This document shows positions 42,145 through 53,529 of a stretch of 64,000 nucleotides of DNA, one piece after another. The stretch's first letter is position 1. Each line of letters opens with the position of its first letter. The stretch comes from Oopsacas minuta (lineage: Eukaryota; Porifera; Hexactinellida; Lyssacinosida; Leucopsacidae). The notes below the pieces were generated by a model. The model had not been told where the DNA came from. It saw only the letters and a list, made by a program, of their open reading frames with translations, and did not search any database. Made by a program: the position numbers and the translations under genes. Location: contig JAKMXF010000044.1 of NCBI GenBank assembly GCA_024704765.1, positions 883,082 through 947,081 of the forward strand. The letters run 5' to 3'.

Positions 42145-45100
42145 TCAATTGGGAGATGGAGTCTTTCTAGAATTTTGTTTCTTAGCGTAGAATGACTGCT
42201 TGAACCGCCCTGTAGTAATCAAATCGCCAAATCCCTTGTCATGAGAGAACGCGTAGCCAGTAGCATAACGGATAGCCTCTATGGGGGAGCGTTGTCTCCC
42301 TATCTTGTCACGGATAAATATGAGAGGTGTTTTCAGAGATCTATCTTTTGTCATTTCTTTCTGCACATCATCAGCTAAAGACGGGTTAATATCTCTGTAT
42401 AGGAATCTGAATGCCATCATAGGGAGTATGCAGACTGCAATAGCAAGACATGCATTTAGCCAGAATGTAGTATTAGCAAGCACGAGCTCTGCAGAATATA
42501 CAAACGGAAATCCATTGATCCAGTAAGGAGCGACTGAATAAAAGGGAAAAGATGTAACAATTAGTACATACGGGAACCACACCAATATGCTACCAATATT
42601 AACAATAAACGCTAGTATAGTCCAATACTCCATGTCGAATCCAATCTGAATATTCACAATAGCAGTTAGAGGAAATGTAATAGCTAAGAAGAAATAGAAT
42701 GAAGTGTCAGTCTCCCAACCAGTTCCCTGATAGATATTGTAATAGAAAGATCCAAAACAGATGAAGAATATCACCAGAGAGACTATAGCTCCTTTCAACA
42801 GAGCAAAGAAGAATGAATATTTATTGAACAATATCCCCTTCTGTCCAGCTATGTATAGCCGTGGATATTTGAGTAGATACTGGTCTGTCACATCTTGATC
42901 AGTTATCCCCATCAGTATAACAGGTATTGACGTGAATAATACGTTATAGAGAGCTATGTAGTAAGGCTCGAATACTGCGTTAGCTGAGAACCCATTGAAG
43001 AACCCGTACCACACATGACACCAAGTAAATGCAAAGTTTTTATAAAAGAAATATCTGAGAAATTTAGCCATTCGAAGATAGGACCATCTCCCGTGTACCA
43101 GTAACAATCGTTCTAGGAATCTGAACTGGGCGAATGAGAAGTCACTCACCAGGACAGCTTGCTGACCTTCTCTTCCACTTATCCCCACACCAATATGAGC
43201 AGATTGTATCATACCTACGTCATTAGCCCCGTCTCCTATAGCTAGTGTGATAACATTCTTCGCATTCTTAACCAGTGTTACAATGGTAGCTTTCTGTAAA
43301 GGTGTAACTCTACAACAAATGACAGCTTGACATAATGACGCTACTTCGAGGAATAATTTAGATAGCTTTCTGTCCAGTGCAAACTTGAGACTAGCCCCAC
43401 TGATTACAAATCCAAACTTATTAGACTTATTCTTACCAGCAGAATGTAGATCTGCTAATGCGGTCTTAAGCTCGTCCTCTACTTCATCAAATGATGTACC
43501 TTCTATAATGAATATATTTTTCATATCGTTATTCAGTATATGTGCGGAGTATCCAATATTAATAGCTGTCTCCTGCTTGTCACCTGTCAATACCCAGAGT
43601 TTGATGTTAGCCTCTGCTAAGCTAGCAATCGTCTCGGGTACACCGTCCTGTAGCTTATCCTCTATAGCAGTTGCACCTAACAACACCAGGTTCTGTTCAA
43701 TCAGTTCATATACCTCACTTAGTTTATCATCCCTGTTCTCAAGAGAGAGGTTTGCTTGTGTGTGTGCTTCATTCCATTCCTCAAACTCTTTTTGTGTCAA
43801 ATCTTTGTACGCAATCACAAGCGTTCTCAAACCATCTTTAGCAAAGAACTTCAACTGACGGGTGAGCTTTTCTCTCAATTCGTGAGAGTCATCACAAGTT
43901 CTCTCGAAAAGAACATTATCTGCTCCCTTGCAGTACAGTCTTATTCCTCCATTAGGAAGACGAACAATTACAGACATTCTCTTTCTAACATTATCGAAAT
44001 CTAGGATAGCTAATACTTCTAGCATCTCAACTTCGTATTCTTGGGTCACCGAATTATACACCTATACATAACATTATGTTATATTGGATACCGGTTATAA
44101 GAACAATCTCCTGGTAATAGGTTCACATATACAGTAGTTCTTACTCAAATAAGAACTCGGGTTAAGACGTACACTCGGTTAATATGTACTAATTATTGTT
44201 TCCACAAGGGGTATGCTTATGCCAGTTCCACTGTATCTACGCCGTTAAAGGAACATATCAGCAATTAAGACAATGGGTTATGTAAGAATATACGTATTAT
44301 ACTATTAACCAATAACTGGTACAACATAACTACATACTATATTTAACTCTCATTATATCGAACCTCGAGGGACCGCGATAATACTTCGATACAAACGATG
44401 AAATCTATTTACCTTGATTGTTGTACCATTTCAGACTTCGATATATCCGTGTTTGATTTAACGCGAGTAGACTGTAACTAGAAAATATAATAATATAGTA
44501 AACATACCTTTATAGAGATAGAATTAGAACTTCTTTCTGCGAAAACAATCCCTAAATTCCTAGCAGCTGTAACCAGAGCTTCCTCGTCAGGTGACTGTGC
44601 GTTGTATGACAGTTTGTCTATATCCCCATCAGCCTCAGGAAGTATAGTGTGACAAATCGCAAGAGCAAAGAAGAAATCTAGTACTTGTTGATCCTTGTTG
44701 TGTAACACATCCACAAGAGTCTGATCATGGAAGGGCTTGGCTGGATCATGATACTCATTCCATGAAAAATCCACCTTCTTGTATCTAGGGGGTGTGGGAG
44801 GTAGTTCTAAGCCTAGGTCATCCCCTGAAGTTTTGTAATCTTCATCAAAGTCACTTTCTAGAAATCCGTACATTTTCCCTGCAATAGAGCACTTAACCAT
44901 AGTCATTATATTCTCTGTTAGTGTGCCTGTCTTGTCTGAGAACACATACTCAATATTGCCTAGCTCTTCAGAGAGTGTGGTAGTGCGAGCACGTGCCCTA
45001 GTGTCTAGCTTCTTGTAGTAGAGCTTGTGATCGAAGCTGATAAGGTAGCTCTGTCCCAGACGTATGAACTCAATAGATACGTATAGAGATATGGGTATGA

Positions 45101-47048
45101 ATGTGTTCAGGATTATAAGATTACTGAAAAAGTTCAGGAACGAAGTGAATGCGGTGTGTACTACAGCAAGATCTATGACAGATTGATCATACGGTAGGTA
45201 ACCAGATGCATCGAAATATTGACCATACAGCCACTCCCATACTCCATTCCCTATAGTTACCAGTGATACTGTCACCAGTAGTATAATACAGATGGCAAAC
45301 ACGTAGTAGTTAGTAGCTCTGTCTAGTCGAGTGCGTTTATAGTGTCTCTTGCCTGAATTCTGATGTACTTTAGTATCTGGACCTGTGTATAGGAATACGA
45401 ATGATTATTATTGATACACTAACAATGTAGTCAGCTAAATAGAACCAAACAACCTCGATCATTACCAATACTGGGTATAAGTAATCGAGTTAAATGGAAC
45501 TGAATAATGACTATTTTATCAAATATGAAATTACAGTAGGCCCTTGATTATCCGTCACCCCGGTTATCAGAACAGCAGGAAGTTTTATTTGGAAATTGTG
45601 AATATTTTATTTCATGAGGTAGTTTCAGACCACTTTAGTATTAGTTTTTCGGCGATGTGATAATTTGAGGCTCATATTGGTATAAATATGCAGTCAAATA
45701 TCCCAAATTACAAATCTAATTTTCGTATATTCCTGAGCAGTGTTTGATTTATGAAAATATTCTATTAAATTTATCCGAACACCATACAGAAACTTGAAAG
45801 TAAAGGACTAAAGGTATTAGAATAACCGGGGGGTGTATTGATACCTGCAAACACAACAAGTCCGTTAACCCATCTCGTATTACGGACTCTACAACCTCTT
45901 AATAGAACATTATCGTCATTGAATGCATAATACTTAGATTCTTGATCTCCATCTTTCCTCCACTCGAAGTAGCCCTGGAATTTGCTTAACACGTTGTTAG
46001 GAGGTTCTGTTGTGAATTCGCCATCAAACTTAGAGAGGAGATTTTCATTGTCTTCTATCTCAGCTGTTTCAATAAGAGCCTAATACAGCAAGGTTACATG
46101 ACGTCATAATGCTGCACATTAAATAATACAATATACTCACCGATTTGACCTTGAGGTTAGTCTCCCCGTCAAGCTCAGCTGTTTCAATATAACAGAGACT
46201 ATTAGGCTCACTGGATGAGATTATAAACAGATCGGCTGGTATAAAGTCATCTCGATTCAACTTGATGATGTCGCCAACTATCACATGTTTCCATTTCTTG
46301 TGCACAAAGGTCCCAGTTGCTGGACCAAGTGCCCCGTCTCCATAGGTCTCTCGTGTAACTTGTAGTACCTATAGAGTATCAGATAATTATCATAAGGATA
46401 TACTTAAACAGCAACTCCTGTTATATCAAACACTGATATATCGTGTTACATCGAAGTCTAACACTGTATACAACTAAGGCCCAAAACCGTCAAAGTAACA
46501 TCAATTTAATTGGTTACATCGAAGTAAGGATCACGGTCCCTTGAGCTTCGATAAAACGGGAGCCGACTATACTTATACCATCTGATACAAACCTTGACTA
46601 ATCTGTTGTTAATTTTGTAATCGCTGATATGTCTGAATAGGTCATCAACTCCATCCTTTATTAGAGTAGTGCCGAGCACGAATAAGAGAGGAAGAATAGT
46701 AGTGATTGGTGTTAGCGAGCTGATTTGAGGGATAAGCTGTAATATCAGTAGAAGTGTAAAGTAGATATTAGCTACACGCTGAAATTGCTCAAACAAGTTC
46801 TTAGGAAGGAATGTAATAATGTTGTAACGAGATGTAGATATAGAGTTTTCAAAATAGTTCCATCTTCTGTTATAGACAGAGTCATTAGCTCTTATGTGTC
46901 TATGATGGTACATGGGTCTTTTACCTAGTATCCATAGCAGAGGGTTCATCCGTTTTGGAACCTCAGCTTCCGCCTCTCCCCTCTCATCCTCGTTCTCTAC
47001 CACCGGCTCATCAGCCGTTATGGTTTCATTAGTGTTTAATTCAGCCAT
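42145..47048 (-). CDS. ATP8B: P4-ATPase phospholipid flippase, ATP8B type
   Basis: Five exons with consistent phases: 47048-46593, 46368-46141, 46079-45845, 45382-44508, 44061-42145; 1236 residues. It shows the N-terminal [22 protein letters not shown] segment, the actuator-domain [11 protein letters not shown], the phosphorylation motif DKTGTLTEN (Asp about residue 456), the nucleotide-binding region with CKGADNVLF, the hinge [11 protein letters not shown], and ten predicted membrane spans. FAGPDTK-type junction and the C-terminal [13 protein letters not shown] match ATP8B1/2 rather than ATP8A. It would translocate aminophospholipids or phosphatidylcholine inward with a CDC50 partner, which is not in this window. 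ATG 47048 is the first in-frame ATG. Three of four introns hold pogo-type MITEs. Confidence 0.92.
44132..44233. mobile_element. Pogo-type MITE (102 bp) in ATP8B intron 4
   Basis: Ends CAGTAGTTCTTACTCAAATA (followed by aactcgggttaagacg) and an inverted ...CCAGTTCCACTG. TA-flanked on both sides. Confidence 0.6.
44340..44474. mobile_element. Second pogo-type MITE in ATP8B intron 4
   Basis: Left tttaactctcattatatcga, right ...aacgcgagtagactg followed by TA. It is the second insertion in this 446-bp intron and shares the TTATATCGAAC module with the element at 30794. The left boundary is approximate. Confidence 0.55.
45534..45840. mobile_element. Pogo-type MITE (307 bp) in ATP8B intron 3
   Basis: Left end CAGTAGGCCCTTGATTATCC with TA before it; right end ...AACCGGGGGGTGTATTG. 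A relative of the 27400-27732 element. Its right end lies only four bases inside the 5' splice site of the intron (minus strand). Confidence 0.7.
46409..46568. mobile_element. Pogo-type MITE (160 bp) in ATP8B intron 1
   Basis: Left CAGCAACTCCTGTTATATC, right (minus reading) tagtcggctcccgttttatc then gaagctcaagggacc. The intron is 224 bp; 64 bp would remain without it. Confidence 0.6.
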
Positions 47049-47154
47049 ACAACACCACAACAACTAACAATACCTAATTGTTCTCTATTTGATTATATAT
47101 GGAAACAAGCATATAGCAGCATGTTTGAATTAGTCAAGGTGTTCAGGCTTGTGA

Positions 47155-47239
47155 AAAGGTCACCTTAAATGACCCTAAAGTGACCTGATTAATCTTGATA
47201 CCTGATAGGTATGAAATATTTTTCACGGTGACCTGACCT
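47155..47239. promoter_or_regulatory. Cluster of AGGTCA half-sites upstream of ATP8B
   Basis: Within about 85 bp, 107-191 bp upstream of the ATP8B start codon, there are five nuclear-receptor-type half-sites: AAAGGTCA (47155-47162), TGACCC (47170-47175), TGACCT (47181-47186), and overlapping TGACCT copies at 47229-47234 and 47234-47239. The second and third form a direct repeat with 5-base spacing. Function is inference from motif only. Confidence 0.35.
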
Positions 47240-47726
47240 GACTATGTAGGAAAGGTTGATGCAATTTACCAATTAATATTAACTATTAATTGTTCAATAG
47301 TTTGTACCGTGGAATCTTCTATAAGTAAATTAAATATAGATATATATTTGTACGTACTAGTTACTCAATTCAAACCTTTTAGGGTTGAGAAATAAATTGA
47401 ATCATTAGTTTATACTTTATAGAATACTGCTAATGTATTGAGAACCTATTGAAAATTTTACAGAATCCATGGAAGATAATTATTTATGGCAAAAGTAGAG
47501 ATCATATGATATGTCATAACTAATCTGGTAACTATTATTGAATAAAGTAGATTCATACTAATGGCCATTCCTTACAAACCTTACTAACTAATTGTAACGA
47601 TTTTCGGACAAGTGTTTCGTGGAAATAGGGAGAGGAGGAGCCTAAATAATTCCCTGAACTTCCATTATTACTATATGGTACCCCAGTATAGTAACAAGCG
47701 AAATATTATTCCAGGGTTCTGAATCA

Positions 47727-48274
47727 GTGTCACAGTGATTAGTGTCCTCCGAACATTATTCCGAAGTGTGTAATGCATACTCACTAGCCCCCTGTAACTG
47801 TTTCCCAGGATATTTTCTAGAAATCTCAGGATTTTCAAATATTAAATGTATATAATATAAAAATGTCAGAAATATCCAATATTTTCCCTGGATTTAGCAA
47901 TTCCCCCCTGGTTCATATATCAAATACCTGGCTAACCCAGGACTCCATGAATGGTTGGCAATTATGACAATGTTCGGGGAACACAAATCCTTAGTGGATA
48001 ATGCTCGAGGGGAACCATATTCACTAGTGAATATGGGGGAACACTTTGTTAAACTAAATGTAACGCAGATACTAAGATTGTTAAATACAAAGCATATTCC
48101 ACTCAGCTCACAGGCAATGATATATACTCAATTTCGTATTCGAACAGTCCTAACTAAATACTTCAATTAACTTTGGTCGTAATAGTGAAACCTCTTGAAC
48201 TGTAACACACTATTCACTAGGGAATAATGTTCGGGGGGACACTATTCACGGGGAACACTATTCGCTCTGACACA
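47727..48274. mobile_element. MITE-like element with GTGTCA ends (~548 bp)
   Basis: The left end gtgtcacagtgattagtgtc (then cgaacattattcc) and the inverted right end gtgtcagagcgaatagtgtt (then ...cgaacattattcc) define TIRs with iterated GAATAGTGTNCCC motifs. Related internal copies lie at 47970-48045. A solo related piece lies at 53279-53300. No transposase. The type is not assigned. Confidence 0.6.
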
Positions 48275-49136
48275 TGAGTTATATGGCAATTCATAACAAA
48301 TATTTTCGTAGGGCAGGGTTCCACTAACTGGGTTATCCAGGCCTGATAGCTCAATGCAAATTATATTACATGTGTCAAGTAGTACTGATACACAATATAC
48401 ATCGAGTAAAATATTTCATCTCAATCTGAACAAATAGTTAAGAGTTCTGAAATATTCAAGAGATAATATTCCATACGTTTATACTTTGTACAAATACCAT
48501 TGCGTAAAGTTGCATAACCGGATGTAATAATGTCTGTTGTGTAACCATAACTGTGACCCGTAACAGGTCACAGGCGTAAGTGGCTTAGAAATTTGTAGTA
48601 CATGTTTGAGATAATTAAGAAATGACAGGGCTTTGAAAATAATATTTTTCTTGCCTAAAAATTGGAAAATTCAGATTTTGCATATATTGGGTTCTTATCT
48701 CTCTTGAGATAAGAGTAGAATGTGCAAACCCGCAGAATTATATCAAAGTAAATACAGTAGAACTCGGATAAGAGGTACAAATTTATTTTTCCCAAGCCGA
48801 GGGTACATCCGAGTTCTATCAAGAGATAACTATAATGGAATTTCCTGTTTTCTGTATATGTATATGCATCTCCTCACATTTAACAAGTCATGCTGAAATG
48901 AGATACTAATGACTAGTAAGGAGCTAGGATATTGACCAACATAAATTAGTATTGATTAGAATTAAGATAATTATTAGTATATTTACAATAAAAGCAATCA
49001 GATATCCAAGTGAAAAGAACCTCCACTCACCAGACATGACCACAAACACTCAGCATTATAATTATAATAATTTGAGAATGTTATCATGCTGTTTAATTAG
49101 GTTATGTCGTTACGATTGGCTTGGAGAGAGGGTGCA
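48275..49136. other. Intergenic; one short pogo-type MITE
   Basis: 48754-48820 starts CAGTAGAACTCGGATAAGAG, preceded by TA, and ends in an inverted catccgagttctatc; about 67 bp. The rest of the interval shows no coding sequence. Confidence 0.5.
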
Positions 49137-51395
49137 CTATACAGCAGTGCTGCCCTCTGAGGAGGTCCTGCTATCCGAGCCCGTCCCAGCAGATAGTGAG
49201 ATTATCCCGGTAGATGTGTCCAATGCATGAAAAGGCAACATGCCTTGTGCTAGTAGCTGGCCCAAGGGACCGAGTGAAATGAGTCTTGCAGTGGGTGCGG
49301 CAGTGTTTAATAGGTGATGTTGTGATGTGTGCGGAGTGGAGGGAGAGCAGTGTCTTTGTTGCCAGTGATCGTGTGGCGGAGATATTTGTCTATCGATTGA
49401 TGGAGCAGTATGTGTACTCTTTTTAGAATTAGGATTATTATCACCTGTCCGTCTACTTCCGAATTTGAAGGAACGTTTGCTCCCACGAGTAGCAGAGGGT
49501 TGACGTAGTTTAGACATCCATACTCGTATGGTTGCATCGTCTGAAGAGGATGCTAAGATGTCAGGACGGATCGGATTCCAATGAACTGAGTTAACTGTAC
49601 GAGAATGTCCACTTAGTTTTAAGATTGGTTTCTCATTAGATTTATGCCACAAATATACAAAACCATCTTCTGAACCAGAGGCTAGGAACTCACAATTCAA
49701 CCCTCCAAAACATGAATGTATAGCGTAATATCCCTGACTAATACCTGTGTAGTGTCTGACTAGAGCTCTATCCTCTAAGTCCCAGAGATGCAGTCCCTGG
49801 TTAGAAAGGTTGAGGAGAGCTAGACCTCCGTCTGGAGATACTGAGAATGATAGTATAGGATCAGATTCCTGAATCAGGTTTGTATCGTTATGTGATTCAA
49901 AATGGTATTGTCGTATCCGCATATGAGTATCAGCTGCTAATACTAACTTAGGATCCTTGAGTACATGTAATCCTGTTACCCTCAGGCCCTCCCATTGCTC
50001 TATCACACTACCTTCTAAATCACATTGATAAAACTGTCCCTTAGTCCCCCCTGTGCAGAATATGTCAGTGTCTAACCAAGCGCATGAAGTAAGAGAATCT
50101 TCACGCGTGTTATTGACAGTACAGCGTATCTCTCCTGTATCAGAGCTGAACACCATCAATTCAGAGGACTCCTCTCTCCCACAGGATATGATGTGTTTAT
50201 CGTCAGGTGACCAGCTTAGATACCCTATACCTCCTGCCTGAGCTGTAAGGGTGTGTAGGAGTGCAGGAGAGGAGGAAGGGTAGTCTTCTGTTATAATTAT
50301 AGAGAAGTCATATATAATAATTTTACCATCCTTACAGCCAGAAGCTAGCTTACTACCATCATGTGAGAATTGTAAGAACCAAACTTCATCAGTGTGTTCT
50401 TTGAGTATGAATCTGGTTTCAGAGGGGAGGAGGTCATCTGAGCAGAGATGGTCCTGTAACAATCCCTCGTGTTCAGTTTCTCTAACAACATACATATTGT
50501 GACAAGGACATTGAGAGATCTGCCATTGTAGAGATTGTCTCAGTAACTCGTCCATTCTATCTCCCGGTAGTACTGCTTGTACTGGCAGGTAGCATTCTAA
50601 TCGCTCCACGAGTAGTTGTCTGCTATCACCCTTACTACCACTCCAATTAGCACACGTTTTAAGCTCTTCCACAGACCTACACATCATACAGGAAGACAGC
50701 TGATGTACCCGTTCTGTCTTCTCTGTGTCCTGAGGAAGCTGAGGGAGTAGAGGAGATATCTCTTCTCTCAGGCACTGCAAAGCTTCTATGTCTTGCTTCG
50801 TTTCCAGGAGTTCTAAGTATTTTTGTTCTAACAGCAAGAAGCGCATGGTGTGTACAATTTGTTGATCTTCTAACAGAGATGACAAATCAACAAGAGCCTT
50901 CTCAGCTCCAGGCCAGTCTCCACTGAGTACTTTCTGACGGAAAGTAGCAGCTAATACGTGTTCAAGACGACAACCACTCTCCCGAACTAGATTACTAACA
51001 GTCTGGTGGTATCCCATTCTACGCAGATATTGTCCAATCAAACGGACAATGTTCTCCTCCCAGGGGGTGAGGTCTTTACGAGGGAGCGGGACAGAAAACT
51101 CCTCTTTTACCTGGATATCAGGTATACTTTCGGTACTGCTAGAAATTCCATTTCCATTCATGATAGAGGCATTCGTAACAGTGTGCTCTTTGAAGTTCGC
51201 GACTGTTTGCCCAGAATTTGATTGTATTGGGAATTGGGTCGGCCTGTTTTGCAGGCCTTGTGAGTCAGTAGGTTGAGGATCCAGATTGAAGTGTCTCTGT
51301 ACGGAGGGGCGTCGTCGTTTAGGAGGCGGGGGTCCAAACCCTAAGGGACTACTGCTCGAATCACTATCTTGAGAGGCCAGTTTCAAGAGGGCTGG
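49137..51395 (-). CDS. WDR26: WDR26-like GID/CTLH E3 ligase subunit (5' end unresolved)
   Basis: One long exon encodes about 750 residues: a disordered N-terminus with PPPPKRRRP, a LisH motif (ENIVRLIGQYLRRMGYHQTV), CTLH (VLSGDWPGAEKALVDL), then WD40 blades (EHTDEVWFLQFSHDGSKLAS; SGHSRTVNSVHWNPIRPDIL; SSDDATIRVW) and a Ser/Thr/His-rich C-terminal tail longer than usual. This is WDR26/Gid7, a substrate-facing subunit of the GID/CTLH ubiquitin ligase. No ATG lies at the start of the frame; an AG at 51397-51396 immediately follows an in-frame stop, so an upstream exon is likely. The first internal in-frame ATG is at 51164, which would still retain LisH and CTLH. Confidence 0.88.
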   Translation of the reverse strand, partial: PALLKLASQDSDSSSSPLGFGPPPPKRRRPSVQRHFNLDPQPTDSQGLQNRPTQFPIQSNSGQTVANFKEHTVTNASIMNGNGISSSTESIPDIQVKEEFSVPLPRKDLTPWEENIVRLIGQYLRRMGYHQTVSNLVRESGCRLEHVLAATFRQKVLSGDWPGAEKALVDLSSLLEDQQIVHTMRFLLLEQKYLELLETKQDIEALQCLREEISPLLPQLPQDTEKTERVHQLSSCMMCRSVEELKTCANWSGSKGDSRQLLVERLECYLPVQAVLPGDRMDELLRQSLQWQISQCPCHNMYVVRETEHEGLLQDHLCSDDLLPSETRFILKEHTDEVWFLQFSHDGSKLASGCKDGKIIIYDFSIIITEDYPSSSPALLHTLTAQAGGIGYLSWSPDDKHIISCGREESSELMVFSSDTGEIRCTVNNTREDSLTSCAWLDTDIFCTGGTKGQFYQCDLEGSVIEQWEGLRVTGLHVLKDPKLVLAADTHMRIRQYHFESHNDTNLIQESDPILSFSVSPDGGLALLNLSNQGLHLWDLEDRALVRHYTGISQGYYAIHSCFGGLNCEFLASGSEDGFVYLWHKSNEKPILKLSGHSRTVNSVHWNPIRPDILASSSDDATIRVWMSKLRQPSATRGSKRSFKFGSRRTGDNNPNSKKSTHTAPSIDRQISPPHDHWQQRHCSPSTPHTSQHHLLNTAAPTARLISLGPLGQLLAQGMLPFHALDTSTGIISLSAGTGSDSRTSSEGSTAV

Positions 51396-52689
51396 CTAAA
51401 TCGTAGCCAAGGTCAATGTCCAAATCAAAATAAAGTTATAACAAAGAAAGACTGGTTGCAATTTCTAGATTTTTCTATCACTAATTAGCTGAAACTGTAT
51501 AAATAGTGCATAAACTTATACTACTAATTATGAACCCTAGAAATACGGGATAACAAAACACTTTCTGTCTTACCTAACCGCCCCAAGCCTTAGAATTATA
51601 TTATTCACGAATATGCAATATGTCAAAGTGTGCAAGGAATAATTATACAATTATATTAGAATTCTTGAATGCTTCGGAAAGGGCCTACCATTCAAACAGT
51701 TATCGTGACACTCGTATAGCTACGTGCTATGGCATACAAACTTTAGATATTCTCCACGTGCATCTGTGTAGAAATAGATTTGTAGAATATTAGAAGAATT
51801 GAGAAGAATACACATATAGCTAGTTCTTCTAGTGGTTAGAGATTAGTAGTAGTGTCTGCTTTACTATTCTCATTATAATTACATGCACTCGCATTCAAAT
51901 AGTATTGAACTTGAAAAATGAATAGATAATTAATTGTACAGTGATGATGTTATCATTTCATATCGTATTCTGCCAATTGAACATCAAATATTAAATTTGT
52001 TATTTATCAAATACAGTATTGAAACAAAATTTCTAGCATCATTTGATTTTTGCAAAAAGGTGCTAAAATATGATTAACCATATGATAACTCTGTCAATTT
52101 GTAAATTTCAGGCTCTCAAATCTCAAAATCGGACTCTAAGCACCCAACTACCCCTAACAACGTGCTGAAACCTAATCTCTAGCATGCTTTTGAATTTTTC
52201 ATAGAAAGGTGTGGAAATATGATTAATCACCAAAAAGGTGAGAAAATTCACTTTAGAAAAATTCATACCCGAGATGCATATCTCCGACCAAAAATGTATT
52301 TGTACAATTTTATAGAGAAGAATATGGGTTGGTGCTAAATACCATTCAACAAAGGACTTTCTGTCCATGAAAATGTTACTACAGTAGATAATGGATATAG
52401 TGATAGTATCTGGAGCGTGCATTTGGGTCATGCTTCTACACGATGAACAGCGATTAGTCGTTAAATATTACTATATTTGAAGTATAAGCCATGCTAAGCC
52501 TAAAGGCGTCAGTCAAAACATGAATACTCATATGAAAAATCTGTGAATTTCTCAATGCGGACCACCTGTGCTGTGACGGCATGTTGGCACATAACAAGCA
52601 TATATCATAAACTGATTCGATAAAAGACTAAATATATACATCACTACCAAATACAACCAGGAGATATGGAAACACAAGGACCAGATATT
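51396..52689. other. Intergenic; weak direct repeat
   Basis: It should contain the first exon or promoter of WDR26, which I cannot place. Two stretches, 52027-52080 and 52172-52230 (tctagcat...ttttgcaaaaaggtg; tctagcat...catagaaaggtg), form a diverged direct repeat. No domain-bearing frame is seen. Confidence 0.3.
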
Positions 52690-52830
52690 TGACCATAACT
52701 AGTTTAAGGGACCAGTTATGGTCGGCCATAACTGGTCCGGGGACTACTTCTATTTAAAATAACAGATATCTCCTATCCCGAGTCCGATATTGTTACCAGA
52801 GCAAACACTAGCGGACTCGGGATTATGATT
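52690..52830. repeat. Nested short palindromes
   Basis: ggaccagttatgg / ccataactggtcc form a 13-bp stem with a 4-base loop (about 52710-52740). A second perfect pair, cccgagtccg / cggactcggg, brackets about 45 bp (52778-52820). They immediately precede the dispersed repeat copy 2 and may be its terminal structures. Confidence 0.5.
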
Positions 52831-52980
52831 CAGGAGCGGAAGGTGAAGTGGTGCTTCATTTTTGAAGGAGTGCACACACTGGAGCGCGGTCCTATTTAAT
52901 TGCAAACAATTTACAAATTTCATCGTCATTCTGCATAAAATTCAGTATTCTTGCTTTAAAAAATGGATGCTTGGACACTT
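52831..52980 (-). repeat. Dispersed repeat, copy 2
   Basis: The minus strand matches 25449-25574 over most of its length: agcaagaatactgaatt, then acgatgaaatttgtaaatt, then cgctccagtgtgtg, then caccttccgctcctg. A ~30-bp internal stretch differs. Unknown family, without coding potential. Nothing further was identified up to 53529. Confidence 0.65.
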
Positions 52981-53529
52981 GTAGAATTCACAATTTATTG
53001 AAATTGTTTGATCTTGTAGATTTAGTAATTTTCAGAAAGTACAATTGTTAAATTCAATCCTGATTACTTAATGGATATAAACTATAAAGTAAATATATTT
53101 ACCGAATCTCAAAATTTTGTTAGATACTTGCTCTCAACGGGTATACTGAGGAACAAAGTATGCTGACTCTTTTACAGTTTTTAATTTGAGGCAAGGGGGC
53201 ATGCCCGGGGCACGAGATTTTGCCAGGATGGTGATTCCGGGAAATCTGCCTAATTTATGGCATTTCGCGGAACACTTCCGGTGTCACAGTGAATAGTGTA
53301 GTGATTCCCACAAAACGGTTATTCATTGCTTACTTCTTCATTCTTTCAGATTTACATTAGATTTGTATTTTAATAAATCAACAAATATATTTACATATGA
53401 TTAATTTCAAAGTGTTGAATTTAACATATTCTACAGTTAACCAACCTCGAAAGTCACGTGGTTGTAGTTATTAGTACTTCTGCGTACTGAGTTCAAGTCA
53501 AAGAGAAATTTAGGACCTACGTACATATC

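Noticed and set aside
49307-49537. Various short frames opposite or overlapping TBCD, MYO10, ATP8B, WDR26 and HECTD3
   Set aside because: They are alternative-frame shadows of well-supported coding exons.
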